From NCBI GenBank assembly GCA_900473045.1, contig UCKS01000027.1:1-64000 (forward strand): a stretch of 64,000 nucleotides of DNA. The letters are read 5' to 3'. A program made the position numbers and the translations under genes. Positions 29,207 through 37,910 of this stretch are shown here, in pieces. Positions within the stretch are counted from its first letter, which is position 1. Each line of letters opens with the position of its first letter. The notes beneath the pieces are model-generated. The model had not been told where the DNA came from, did not search any database, and saw nothing but the letters and a program-made list of their open reading frames with translations. The stretch is from Hyphomicrobiales bacterium (GTDB lineage: Bacteria; Pseudomonadota; Alphaproteobacteria; Rhizobiales; Rhizobiaceae).

Positions 29207-30481
29207 TCAGAGGGCGCCGCCGCCGGTCTTCTCACCCTCGACCATCGCGCCTGCATTCGGCATCTGCGCGCTCTTCATCTCGAAATTCTCGCGCAGATGC
29301 GGCGGCACCGTTTCGCGGAATTTGAGGCGTGCAGCAACGAACGCCGCGTAGGCGAGCGCCGTACCCATGGCGGCATAGATGAAGGTCTTCGGACCGAAGA
29401 CCGGTGTCAGCAGCGTGATCGACAGGGGAATGATGGTGGCGGCGATCGACCAGCACATCAGAAGCGTCGAGGCGAGCGGCACGAAATCGGCCGGCGCGGT
29501 GCGATCATTGGCATGGGCATTGGCGATCGAGTAGACGGTTTCGACGGCACCGGCAAAAACAGCAAAGACCAACATCAGCAGGATCAGGTTGGCAAACGAG
29601 ACGGAGAGCGCCACGACCGCGGCGGCGGCAATCAGCAGGCAGACGAGGATCAGCACGATGCGCCGGTCGATCCGGTCCGACAGCACACCCATCGGATACT
29701 GGATGAAGATCAGCCCGAACTGCATGACCAGCATCAGCAACGCGACATCGCCCTGGCTGACCGAATTGGCGGCGGCATAGATCGGGGTAAAGCCCTGCAC
29801 GGCCATGGACAGCCCGCCGGCGGCGAGAACGCCGACGAAGGCGACGGGGGAGTTGCGCCAGACCATCGGCACATCGACGCTGACCTTGGCTGGCGGCGGC
29901 GGGTTGGGCAGGCGCGTCAGACCGATCGGCAGGATCGCCATGGTGGTGAAGAAAATCGTCAGCAGCGGTGCCAGATTGCCATCTGCCGGGATCTGCCCGA
30001 ACAGCCAGGCACCGGCGCCGATGGCAATGACATAGACCATGTAGAACACCGACATCGCCTTGCCGCGCCAGCTGTTGGCACTGGCGTGATTGAGCCAGCT
30101 CAATGAGATGATGAAATTTATATTGCCCGCCGCGCCATAGACGCCGCGCGCAAAGACCCAGAGCAGCGGATGGAAGCCGAGCGCGATCAGGAAGGCCGAC
30201 AGCAGCACCAGCGCCATCGAGCAGGAGAATGCCCGCGCGTGGCCGACCCTGCGGATCATCGGCCCGGCAACGACACAGCCGGCGAGGCCACCAAAGGCAA
30301 GGGCCGTCACCGCAGCGCCGGCCACCCAGGGCGGGCTGTCACCCTTCGCCAGAAGGAACGGCACATAGGCGAACATCATGCCATTGCCGATGCCGACGCA
30401 GGCCATGGAGACAACGATACTGGCGATCGACAGCACGGATGCGCGCGGCTGTTCCGGCCGGATTTCTTCTATCGCCGCCAT
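29207..30481 (-). CDS. major facilitator superfamily transporter
   Basis: The 424-residue product has about 12 membrane segments and an MFS motif-A-like loop (GPMIRRVGHAR near 74-84 and SDRIDRR in the second half). The layout resembles YcaD-like and other small-solute or drug exporters. It is divergent from an XRE-cupin regulator 220 bases away, which is the likely local regulator. The substrate is unknown. Confidence 0.85.
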   Translation of the reverse strand: MAAIEEIRPEQPRASVLSIASIVVSMACVGIGNGMMFAYVPFLLAKGDSPPWVAGAAVTALAFGGLAGCVVAGPMIRRVGHARAFSCSMALVLLSAFLIALGFHPLLWVFARGVYGAAGNINFIISLSWLNHASANSWRGKAMSVFYMVYVIAIGAGAWLFGQIPADGNLAPLLTIFFTTMAILPIGLTRLPNPPPPAKVSVDVPMVWRNSPVAFVGVLAAGGLSMAVQGFTPIYAAANSVSQGDVALLMLVMQFGLIFIQYPMGVLSDRIDRRIVLILVCLLIAAAAVVALSVSFANLILLMLVFAVFAGAVETVYSIANAHANDRTAPADFVPLASTLLMCWSIAATIIPLSITLLTPVFGPKTFIYAAMGTALAYAAFVAARLKFRETVPPHLRENFEMKSAQMPNAGAMVEGEKTGGGAL

Positions 30482-30674
30482 TCACCCTCTCAAGCCTGAA
30501 CCAAGCGGCCCTGCCGCCGCCTCTGCAAGTCTTCACTAAGATATTGATCGCAAGGCAGTTTCCCCAAGAGACCTGCGCAACAGCACTCTATCCGTTCGCT
30601 TCAAATTTGAATGTCGCCAAAACGGCATGGGCCGACTTTATTTCAAGGGACCAGCAATTCTCGTTGACTCCACC

Positions 30675-30697
30675 ATAAGAGCAACTAATTCTCTTAT
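30675..30697 (+). promoter_or_regulatory. inverted repeat at the start of the XRE-cupin gene
   Basis: ATAAGAG (30675-30681) and CTCTTAT (30691-30697) flank a nine-base spacer directly in front of the proposed ATG, with a TTGACT at 30664-30669 as a possible -35. The site is well placed for autorepression by the XRE protein, and could also affect the divergent transporter. Confidence 0.5.
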
Positions 30698-30698
30698 A

Positions 30699-31274
30699 AT
30701 GGAAAACTCAAATGGTTTCGAAACGGATATTGCCGAGCGAATGAAGGCGTTAAGACTGGGGCAGTCGATGACGCTGGACGATCTCGCCAGCCGCGCCGGC
30801 GTCAGCCGGGCGATGATCTCGCGCATCGAGCGCGGTGAGGCAAGCCCGACCGCACAGCTGCTTGCCCGGCTGTGCAGCGCCCTTGGCACGACATTATCGC
30901 GGTTTTTCGCCGATGGCGAAACCGCCGGCGACCCGCTTTTGCGCCGGAATGGCCAGCGCATCTGGCGCGATCCGGAGACCGGCTATCAGCGCCGTTCGAT
31001 TTCACCGGATGGTACCGGATCGCCCGTCGATATCGTTGAAGTCGAGTTTCCGCCGGGTGCGCGCGTGGTGTTCGAGCAGCAGCAGTTCGACGCCGGACTG
31101 ACCCAGCATCTCTGGCTGTTCGAGGGCCGCTTGACCATGACCGCCGGCGACCAGACGCATGTGCTTGAGGCCGGCGACTGCCTGTTCATGCGGCTTGCCG
31201 AAGCCCACATCTTTCACAATCCCCATGGCACGCCTGCCCGCTACGCCATCATTCTCAACCGCAGCAAAGTCTGA
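30699..31274 (+). CDS. XRE-family regulator with cupin sensor domain
   Basis: The 191-residue product has an N-terminal helix-turn-helix (LDDLASRAGVSRAMISRIERGEASP, about 26-50, shown here only as key region) and a C-terminal cupin barrel (VEFPPGARVVFE to AEAHIFHNP, about 105-180). Such proteins sense small molecules and often control a nearby transporter or acetyltransferase. The ATG at 30699 overlaps a TATAAT and has no ribosome site, so translation could begin at the ATG at 30741 instead. It is followed by a GNAT gene six bases downstream. Confidence 0.8.
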   Translation: MENSNGFETDIAERMKALRLGQSMTLDDLASRAGVSRAMISRIERGEASPTAQLLARLCSALGTTLSRFFADGETAGDPLLRRNGQRIWRDPETGYQRRSISPDGTGSPVDIVEVEFPPGARVVFEQQQFDAGLTQHLWLFEGRLTMTAGDQTHVLEAGDCLFMRLAEAHIFHNPHGTPARYAIILNRSKV

Positions 31275-31279
31275 GCCCG

Positions 31280-31810
31280 ATGTCCAAAGTCACGATCCGC
31301 ACACTCACCGCCACCGAAGCAACTGCCGCCATTCCCGCGCTTGCCGACATCCTCTCCGATTGCGTCGAAGGCGGCGCCTCGGTCGGTTTTATGTCGCCCT
31401 ACACGCCGCAGGACGCGATGCCGTATTGGCAGGGCGTTGCACAGGCGGTCGCCGAGGGCAGCACCGTGCTGATCGTCGCGGAGAAAGACAACGAAATCCT
31501 TGGCACGGTTCAGCTTGGCATCGGCATGATGCCGAACCAGCCGCATCGCGCCGACTTGAAGAAGCTGCTTGTCCATCGCAAGGCCCGTGGTCTTGGCCTT
31601 TCGCGCCTGCTGATGGAGGCTGCCGAAGAGGAGGCGGGAAAGCATGGGCGGCATGTCCTGGTGCTCGACACGGCGACCGGAAGCCCTGCGGAAACCATCT
31701 ACGAAAAATTCGGCTGGCAGCGCGTCGGCGTCATTCCGCAATATGCCCTGATGCCGGATGGCAGCTATTGCGGCTCGACGTTCTTCTACAAATCGCTGAC
31801 CGCAGATTGA
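31280..31810 (+). CDS. GNAT family N-acetyltransferase
   Basis: The 176-residue product has the GNAT fold with the acetyl-CoA binding motif in RKARGLGLSRLLMEAAEEEA near 94-113 and a substrate-side C-terminus (YEKFGWQRVGVIPQYALMPDG). It resembles acetyltransferases acting on small amines or antibiotics. It is six bases downstream of the XRE-cupin regulator and almost certainly in the same transcript, so the regulator probably controls it. Confidence 0.85.
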   Translation: MSKVTIRTLTATEATAAIPALADILSDCVEGGASVGFMSPYTPQDAMPYWQGVAQAVAEGSTVLIVAEKDNEILGTVQLGIGMMPNQPHRADLKKLLVHRKARGLGLSRLLMEAAEEEAGKHGRHVLVLDTATGSPAETIYEKFGWQRVGVIPQYALMPDGSYCGSTFFYKSLTAD

Positions 31811-31969
31811 CGTGCGGGGGCACGTAAACTCCACTTATCCTTGTCACCAAAAATGGCCATATCACGCCGGAAAAACCACGTTTTCCGGCCAGTCAGCCCA
31901 TTCCGCACCCCTTGATCTTCGTGCTAGCTGATTTTCAGCCGCAAGGCGGATATTCTTTAAGGGGAACCC

Positions 31970-32347
31970 ATGAAAACCATTCTTCAGCGCGCGGGTCTGG
32001 CCGCGTTTTCCATTGCCATGCTTCTCGGCGGCATTAACTCTGCATCGGCAGCCGATGTCACTTTCGAGATGAAGAACAGCCATCCGAATGCCGTCGAAGT
32101 CGAGCTTTACAGCCAGGACCGCGATCATGTCTGGCCGGGCAACAACCAGGTTTACCTGCTGGATGACGGCGAAACCAAAGAGATCCCGCTATCCTGCGAC
32201 CAGGGCGAAAAGATCTGCTACGGCGCCTGGATCTCCGGCGACAAGGAAACCTATTGGGGCACAGGTCCGGACAATGCCGAAACCTGCACGGATTGCTGCT
32301 ACACCTGCACGGGCGGCAACACGGAAGAGATCGACCTGACCGAATAG
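31970..32347 (+). CDS. small exported Cys-rich protein of unknown function
   Basis: The 125-residue product has a clear signal peptide (basic start MKTILQR, hydrophobic core, AXA-type site at SASAA near 27-28). The mature part is acidic and carries six cysteines, four of them clustered near the C-terminus (ETCTDCCYTCTGG). It is probably periplasmic with disulphides. I do not recognise a family. It has its own ribosome site (AAGGGGAACCC) and ends in a shared hairpin with the anti-sigma gene. Confidence 0.7.
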   Translation: MKTILQRAGLAAFSIAMLLGGINSASAADVTFEMKNSHPNAVEVELYSQDRDHVWPGNNQVYLLDDGETKEIPLSCDQGEKICYGAWISGDKETYWGTGPDNAETCTDCCYTCTGGNTEEIDLTE

Positions 32348-32362
32348 CCGGTCAAGAGACAG

Positions 32363-32393
32363 TGGCGGGCGCCCCTGTGAGGAGCACCCGCCA
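32363..32393. terminator. bidirectional hairpin between the Cys-rich protein and anti-sigma genes
   Basis: Arms TGGCGGG and CCCGCCA lie between two convergent stop codons. There is no T-run on either side, so termination would be weak or protein-assisted. Confidence 0.45.
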
Positions 32394-32405
32394 GCTTCGC
32401 CACCT

Positions 32406-33134
32406 TCACCTTGGCATCTTCGCAAAACCCTTGACCAGGATTGGCCCGGTTGGCCGGCCGGTCGGCGAGCCGCCTGCCTGCTCGATGGTGATTTCATAGA
32501 GCTGCGCCTCCTGCGGCTGCGGCAGGACCGGACCATCAAGCACCGCTTCCTGCGAGCGCGGCAAAAGCCCCAGCGATACCGGCCCCAGTTCCTTGGAGGG
32601 AAGCGTCCAGACCTGCATGGTGCGGCCGTCCGGTACCGTGAAATCGACAAGCGGCGTTACCCGTGCCGACGCATTGCCGAAATCCTCGACAATTGCCTGA
32701 GGCTCACCCGCGTTATCCAGAAGTACGGCAACCACGCGCGGCTGCGGCTGCGACAGCAGGCTCCAGCCCAGACCGACTGCCAGAATCAGCGACGCGGCGA
32801 TGCCGGACAGCGCGGCCCGGCGCCATCCGGCATTGCTGTTGTCGTTGGCCGGGCGGACCGAGATATGAGAAACGCCATCGGCTGCCTCGGGCAGCCCCTC
32901 CGCCTTCGGCTCGTCGAGCGTCGCAGCAATGCGGCTCCACAGGCCTTCCGGCTCGGCACCCGGCTTTGCCAGAAGGTCAAGCGCCAGAAAACGGTCGCGG
33001 CTTGCGGCAACCGCAGTGCGCAAGGCGGCGTCGGCTTCGATTTCCGCTTCGATACGGACGTGATCGGCCGCGTCCAGAAGGCCCAGAACATATTCGTCGG
33101 CCAGTTCGTCGATATCCTGCCTGCCGGCGCTCAT
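32406..33134 (-). CDS. anti-sigma factor (RskA-like)
   Basis: The 242-residue product has an N-terminal sigma-binding helical domain (DELADEYVLGLLDAAD), one membrane segment near 105-125 (LSGIAASLILAVGLGWSLL) and an extracytoplasmic RskA C-terminal domain with VWTLPSKELGPVSLG. It has no zinc-binding HXXXCXXC motif. It should hold the ECF sigma factor at the membrane until a signal is sensed outside. The ATG at 33134 overlaps the sigma stop by ATGA; a longer frame to 33293 is rejected. Confidence 0.85.
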   Translation of the reverse strand: MSAGRQDIDELADEYVLGLLDAADHVRIEAEIEADAALRTAVAASRDRFLALDLLAKPGAEPEGLWSRIAATLDEPKAEGLPEAADGVSHISVRPANDNSNAGWRRAALSGIAASLILAVGLGWSLLSQPQPRVVAVLLDNAGEPQAIVEDFGNASARVTPLVDFTVPDGRTMQVWTLPSKELGPVSLGLLPRSQEAVLDGPVLPQPQEAQLYEITIEQAGGSPTGRPTGPILVKGFAKMPR

Positions 33135-33682
33135 GCCATGCACTCCCGAAGCGAGGCCAGCCCGCGGCGAACCCAAGCCTTGGCCGTGCCGAGCGGCACC
33201 TTCAGCCGACCGGCGATCTCGCCATGGGTATAGCCGGATATATAGACCATCAGGATGCTCCGGCGCTTGGTCTCGTCGAGCCGCGACAGGCATTCGCGCA
33301 ACCGGTTCTGGCGGTCGAGGTCAGCCCAGACATTGGCTGCATGATCCATGTGTTCGGCATCATGCAGATCGGCCAGGTTATCCGGCTCGGTGAATTCCAG
33401 CCGTTTGCCATCGCGCACCAGATTGAGCGCCCGGTTGCGGGCGATGGCATAGATCCAGCCGCGCGCCGATCCGCGATCGGGTGCATATTGCCCGGCCTTG
33501 GTCCAGATCTGGATGAAGGCTTCCTGCACGACATCTTCCGCCAGTTCGCGCCGGCGCAGGATGCGCTGGGCAACGGCCACAAGCCGCGCACCTTCGAGTT
33601 CGAAGATTGTCCGCAGCGCATTGCGATCGCCCTTCGCGCACCCGGCCAGCGCGTCCGCCAATCTTTCCTGATGATCCTGCAT
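33131..33682 (-). CDS. ECF-type RNA polymerase sigma factor
   Basis: The 183-residue product has sigma region 2 (AEDVVQEAFIQIWTKAGQY near 48-66, DRGSARGWIYAIARNRAL) and region 4 (SYTHGEIAGRL-like helix, GTAKAWVRRGLASLRECM). It is of the SigK/RpoE type found with RskA-like anti-sigma factors. It is coupled to the anti-sigma gene, and the divergent DUF4394 gene 240 bases away is a likely target or partner. Confidence 0.9.
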   Translation of the reverse strand: MQDHQERLADALAGCAKGDRNALRTIFELEGARLVAVAQRILRRRELAEDVVQEAFIQIWTKAGQYAPDRGSARGWIYAIARNRALNLVRDGKRLEFTEPDNLADLHDAEHMDHAANVWADLDRQNRLRECLSRLDETKRRSILMVYISGYTHGEIAGRLKVPLGTAKAWVRRGLASLRECMA

Positions 33683-33922
33683 TCTGCTCCACAGTCTCGC
33701 GCGCTCGTCACCATGCGTCCCGGTTGCGCCAACTCCACGGACGGCTGTTGATCGAGTGTCAACATAGGCGTTTTACCCACAAGGGCGACCTGTGGATGCA
33801 TTTCGCAAAAATAAAATTTCAACCGCTGCATCCAAACACGTCCCCCCGTGTGTCTACCGGTTGGAAGGCGGCTTCAGATGGATCGCCTCCTGTGACGATT
33901 TCAGACAACAAGGAGACTTCGG

Positions 33923-34711
33923 ATGAAGACCATGAAGACTGCACTGATCGCCTCAACGGCCCTGCTTGCCAGCGGTGGCGCCGTCTTTGCCGCACCGATT
34001 CTCGGCCTGACCGGAGACAAGACACTCGTCCTGTTCGACACCGCCAACCCGGCCGTGACCAAGACCATGGAGGTTACCGGCGTCGATAGCCTCGTCGGCA
34101 TCGATTTTCGCCCCTCCAACAGGACCGTGATCGGCGTGACGCCGGACAGCCGGATCGTCACCATCGATCTTGAAACGGGTGCCGCAACCGAGGTTGCCAA
34201 GATGAACACGCCGCTGCCAATCGACGATGCGGCGGTGGTGGTGGACTTTAACCCGATGGCCGACCGGCTGCGCTTCATGACCGGCACGACCAATCACCGC
34301 GTCCATCCTGACACAGGAGAAGTCACCGTCGATGGCACGCTCGCCTACGAGGACGGCGACATGCACAGGGGCGAAACCCCGAACATCGTCGCGGCCGCCT
34401 ATATCAATTCGCACGGCAAGCCGGAAAAGACCGGCATGTACAATATCGATGCGACGATCGGCGCCCTGATCAAGCAGACCAAGCCGAATGACGGCACGCT
34501 GGCTGCGATCGGCAAGCTCGGCATCGACGGCGCGGCTCCGGCGTTCGCCTTCGACGTCCAGACCACGGAGGATGGCACCAATACCGCCTGGCTTGCCAAC
34601 GGTACCAAGCTCTACACCGTCAACCTGGAAACGGGCGCAGCCACAGCGGCGGGCGAGATTACCGGTTCCGCAGGCGCGCTCCGCGACATCGCCGTTCTGC
34701 CTGCGATTTAA
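33923..34711 (+). CDS. exported DUF4394 protein
   Basis: The 262-residue product has a signal peptide (MKTMKTALIASTALLASGG, cleavage after VFA) and a beta-propeller-like DUF4394 domain with repeated GLTGDKTLVLFD and LDIA-type strands. It is probably periplasmic. Genes of this family often sit beside ECF sigma/anti-sigma pairs, as here, and are likely transcribed by that sigma factor. The function is unknown. A GC-rich hairpin (34769-34800) follows the gene. Confidence 0.8.
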   Translation: MKTMKTALIASTALLASGGAVFAAPILGLTGDKTLVLFDTANPAVTKTMEVTGVDSLVGIDFRPSNRTVIGVTPDSRIVTIDLETGAATEVAKMNTPLPIDDAAVVVDFNPMADRLRFMTGTTNHRVHPDTGEVTVDGTLAYEDGDMHRGETPNIVAAAYINSHGKPEKTGMYNIDATIGALIKQTKPNDGTLAAIGKLGIDGAAPAFAFDVQTTEDGTNTAWLANGTKLYTVNLETGAATAAGEITGSAGALRDIAVLPAI

Positions 34712-34740
34712 CGATGAGATACGGGCTGGTTGGCAGCTTT

Positions 34741-34800
34741 GCCGGCCTGTCCGGCTTACAAGTTTGACGTCTCCGGTAGCGCGAACCTGCCGCCGGAGAC
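34741..34800 (+). terminator. two consecutive hairpins after the DUF4394 gene
   Basis: GCCGG-CCTGT-CCGGC (34741-34755) is followed by a larger stem GTCTCCGG/CCGGAGAC (34769-34776 and 34793-34800). Neither has a long T-run. They separate the DUF4394 gene from the OmpA-family gene and could stop transcription or protect the 3' end. Confidence 0.45.
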
Positions 34801-34892
34801 AGAAAGTTCATTTCCCAAAAGGCTTGCTCTTCATCTTCCTGCCGCAATCGGTAGTATGAAGCAGAGTAGATCTATTAGGGACCCGTGATTCC

Positions 34893-35558
34893 ATGATGAA
34901 GAAAATCGCCGTTCTGGCTATCGCCGCCGTCTATCTTTCCGGCTGCACCACCACCGACCCGTATACCGGTGAACAGAAGATGTCGAACACCGCCGGTGGC
35001 GCGCTGATCGGCGCGGGTCTGGGTGCAGCAACCGGCCTTCTGGTCGGCGGCAGCGCTGCCGGACGCCGCGACGCTGCGCTTGTGGGCGCTGGCATTGGCG
35101 CGCTCGGCGGCGGCCTGATCGGCAACTACATGGACAGCCAGGAATCCGAACTGCGCGCGCAGCTCCAGAACACCGGCGTTTCGGTCACCCGCGTCGGTGA
35201 CCGCATCGTCCTCAACATGCCGGAGAATATCACCTTCGCCACCGATCAGGACCAGATGAGCCCGCGGGCCTATCCGACGCTGAACTCGGTCGCGATCGTG
35301 CTGCGCAAGTTCAACAAGACACTGATAGATGTCGATGGTCATACGGATTCGACCGGTAGCGCCAGCCACAACCAGGATCTTTCGGAACGGCGCGCCATCT
35401 CGGTCGCCAACTATCTCGGTTCGCAGGGCGTCGATCAGCGCCGCATGTCGGCCGTCGGCTACGGCCCCGACCGTCCGGTCGCATCGAATGGCAGCCCGGC
35501 AGGACGCGCGCAGAACCGCCGCGTCGAAATCTCTATCGCGCCGATCAAGCAGGGCTGA
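34893..35558 (+). CDS. OmpA-family outer membrane lipoprotein (YiaD-like)
   Basis: The 221-residue product has a lipoprotein signal with the lipobox LSGC (Cys18), a glycine-zipper segment (GGALIGAGLGAATGLLVGG and repeats, about 37-80) and a C-terminal OmpA peptidoglycan-binding domain with VDGHTDSTGSASHNQDLSERR. It likely anchors the outer membrane to peptidoglycan, as YiaD does. It ends in a strong intrinsic terminator. Confidence 0.88.
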   Translation: MMKKIAVLAIAAVYLSGCTTTDPYTGEQKMSNTAGGALIGAGLGAATGLLVGGSAAGRRDAALVGAGIGALGGGLIGNYMDSQESELRAQLQNTGVSVTRVGDRIVLNMPENITFATDQDQMSPRAYPTLNSVAIVLRKFNKTLIDVDGHTDSTGSASHNQDLSERRAISVANYLGSQGVDQRRMSAVGYGPDRPVASNGSPAGRAQNRRVEISIAPIKQG

Positions 35559-35575
35559 TCCGGCTCATCGCCTTC

Positions 35576-35609
35576 AAAAGCCGGCCGCTGCAAGGCGGCC
35601 GGCTTTTTT
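35576..35609 (+). terminator. intrinsic terminator of the OmpA-family gene
   Basis: A stem of nine GC-rich pairs (GCCGGCCGC/GCGGCCGGC) flanked by AAAA and TTTTTT lies 17 bases after the stop. It is a textbook rho-independent terminator. Confidence 0.9.
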
Positions 35610-35746
35610 GTGCGCAAAATCCTGGCTCGACGCTGCATCGCCCGAAAAATAGACCGTTGAACGCGCGCGAACACCTGGTCGCGCACCATTGACGCCAGGT
35701 GCATGGCAAACCTAAAGTCGTCTCTTGCGAATGTGAGCAGATTCGA

Positions 35747-36844
35747 ATGCGCGTCAACGCCGGACTCCTCTCTCAAGCGCTGGACCAGGTCCAGGCTGCA
35801 GTTTTCGAACCCTCGCTGTGGCTGCCGACGATCGAGGCCATCAGCAGGGCGAGCGGCGCTTTGGGCGCCAACATCATGGAACCATCCGGGCGCGGCACAT
35901 TCGGCGCCGCACTCAGCACGGAGCGTCTCGACGCCCTTCTGGAAGGCTATGTCCGGGACGATTGGGGATCGCGGGATTTTCGCGCAAATCTCCTGCAGCC
36001 GATCCACCGTGCGGGCGTGATACTTGAGGCTGATTTCATCTCGAGAGAACAGTACGACCGCCATGAATATTACCGTTTCATGCGAAAATACGGCGTCGGC
36101 GATTGCGTTCTGATGGATATTTCCCCCGCCAAGGAGGAGCTGTACTTCGTGCTGCAGAACAGCCTGACGGATGATTCTCCGCAAACCGGCGACATGCCGC
36201 ATTTTCATGCCATCCGGACACGGCTGCTGACAGCCGTGCAACTCGCCCAGCACATCGAAGCCAGCAAGGTCACGGGCATGACCGCCGCCTTTGAGACCTC
36301 GAACATCGGCTGCATCTTCTTCGACCGGAAGGGCCTTGTCACATTGACGAACCCAAAGGCCGATGCGCTGTTTTCGGATGATTTGCGTATTGTCAGAGGG
36401 GAAGTGCGCACCGGCTCCGCAAACGAGACCGCGCGGTTTCATCGCGAGCTCAAGATCGCGCTGCAGGCAGCGGGGTCAACCGCCGAGAGCTTGTCTGCGG
36501 TCCGCCTGTCGCGTCCCGGCAGACGGCCGCTCATTGTCCGTTTCGAACGGTTTGGCACCCAGCTTGCCGATATCTTCGCGCATTCCCGCGCCATGGCCCT
36601 GATCGAGGATCCGGATGACGAGATACGGCAGAACCCGGAAACGCTGATGGCGCTGTTCGACCTGACCCCGGCCGAGACGCGGATATCGTTGCTGGTTGCC
36701 AGCGGCATGAGCGCCGTTGACATCGCCCGTCAGCACGGCATCGGCTATGAAACGGTCAGAAGCCATATCCGCTCGATATTCCAAAAAACCGGCACCGGCC
36801 GGCAATCGGAACTCAGTGCCCTGTTCGGCAAAATCCGTCTCTAA
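35747..36844 (+). CDS. LuxR-family transcriptional regulator
   Basis: The 365-residue product has a long N-terminal sensor-like part of about 270 residues, with a PAS-like segment around GCIFFDRKGLVTLTNPKADALF, and a C-terminal LuxR helix-turn-helix (LTPAETRISLLVASGMSAVDIA, then YETVRSHIRSIFQKTG). It lacks the autoinducer-binding and receiver signatures, so the signal is unknown. The start is uncertain: the ATG at 35747 is preferred over a GTG at 35699. It converges on epmB with only a few bases between. Confidence 0.75.
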   Translation: MRVNAGLLSQALDQVQAAVFEPSLWLPTIEAISRASGALGANIMEPSGRGTFGAALSTERLDALLEGYVRDDWGSRDFRANLLQPIHRAGVILEADFISREQYDRHEYYRFMRKYGVGDCVLMDISPAKEELYFVLQNSLTDDSPQTGDMPHFHAIRTRLLTAVQLAQHIEASKVTGMTAAFETSNIGCIFFDRKGLVTLTNPKADALFSDDLRIVRGEVRTGSANETARFHRELKIALQAAGSTAESLSAVRLSRPGRRPLIVRFERFGTQLADIFAHSRAMALIEDPDDEIRQNPETLMALFDLTPAETRISLLVASGMSAVDIARQHGIGYETVRSHIRSIFQKTGTGRQSELSALFGKIRL

Positions 36845-36848
36845 GAGG

Positions 36849-37910
36849 TTACTTTCCGATCGGTTCCGGCGGGTAGGCATGGGCCTCGCCATTGAAATCC
36901 GACACCGTGTAACAGCCGCCGCCATTGTCCTCGATGGTCGAGGCACTGATCACCGTCTTGCCGTGGCCGCCCGGAATATCGAGGATGTAGGCTGGCTGGC
37001 AGAGACCGGAGACGCGGCCGCGCAACGAGGCGACCAGCGCCTGCCCCTCTTCGATCGTCAGGCGGAAATGGCTGGTTCCGGGGGCGAGATCGGGATGGTG
37101 CAGATAGTAGGGCTTGATGCGGTTCTCAACGAACGCGCGCATCAAGGCAGCCAGGGTCTCGGGATCGTCGTTGACGCCCTTGAGCAATACCGACTGGCTG
37201 ACCATGACGATGCCGCTATCGACCAGCCGGGCGCAGGCGGCCCGCGCATCCACAGTCAGTTCGCGCGGATGATTGGCGTGCAGCGCCAGATAGGTGGTCT
37301 TGCCGCTGGCCTTGAGGGCTGCGATGAGCGCGGCATCGACGCGTTCGGGCTCGACGACCGGCACGCGGGTGTGAAAACGGACGATCTTCACATGCTCTAT
37401 CGATGCCAGCCGCTCCATGATCGACGCCAGCCGGCGCGGCGACAGCACCAGCGGATCGCCGCCGGTGAGGATGACCTCCCAGATTTCCGGATGTTCGGCG
37501 ATATAGGCAAACGCATTATCCATCGCCTGCGATGCAAGTGTGCCCAGCCCCTGCGGTCCCACCATTTCGCGGCGGAAGCAGAAGCGGCAATAGACCGGGC
37601 AGACATGCACGGCCTTCAACAGCACCCGGTCGGGATAGCGATGGACGATGCCTTCGACCGGACTGTGGGCGCCATCGCCGATCGGGTCCTCACGCTCCTC
37701 CGGCAAACGCAACAGCTCCGCTGCATCCGGGATGAATTGCCTGGAGATCGGATCGTTGGGATCGCTTGGGTCGATCAGGGCTGAAATCGCCGGCGTGACC
37801 GCCACCGCATAACGGGCAGCCACCTCATCCAGCACGGCGCGGCGGCCGGCTGGAACGAGGCCCGCGTCCTGCAGATCATCGATTGTTTTTAGGGAACGAA
37901 GTGCTGTCAC
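36849..37910 (-). CDS. epmB: EF-P beta-lysylation protein EpmB (lysine 2,3-aminomutase-like)
   Basis: The 353-residue product is a radical-SAM enzyme with the iron-sulfur motif CPVYCRFC (Cys104, Cys108, Cys111) and a PLP-dependent aminomutase layout. In EF-P modification it converts lysine to (R)-beta-lysine. It begins at a GTG that overlaps the epmA stop by four bases (GTGA), so the two are coupled. The genes for EpmA and EF-P itself follow, which makes this assignment much safer than plain lysine 2,3-aminomutase. Confidence 0.9.
   Translation of the reverse strand: MTALRSLKTIDDLQDAGLVPAGRRAVLDEVAARYAVAVTPAISALIDPSDPNDPISRQFIPDAAELLRLPEEREDPIGDGAHSPVEGIVHRYPDRVLLKAVHVCPVYCRFCFRREMVGPQGLGTLASQAMDNAFAYIAEHPEIWEVILTGGDPLVLSPRRLASIMERLASIEHVKIVRFHTRVPVVEPERVDAALIAALKASGKTTYLALHANHPRELTVDARAACARLVDSGIVMVSQSVLLKGVNDDPETLAALMRAFVENRIKPYYLHHPDLAPGTSHFRLTIEEGQALVASLRGRVSGLCQPAYILDIPGGHGKTVISASTIEDNGGGCYTVSDFNGEAHAYPPEPIGK

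Noticed and set aside
27770-30106. A 778-codon plus-strand frame across the GH114-RTX and MFS genes
   Set aside because: It crosses two real minus-strand genes and is a composition artefact.
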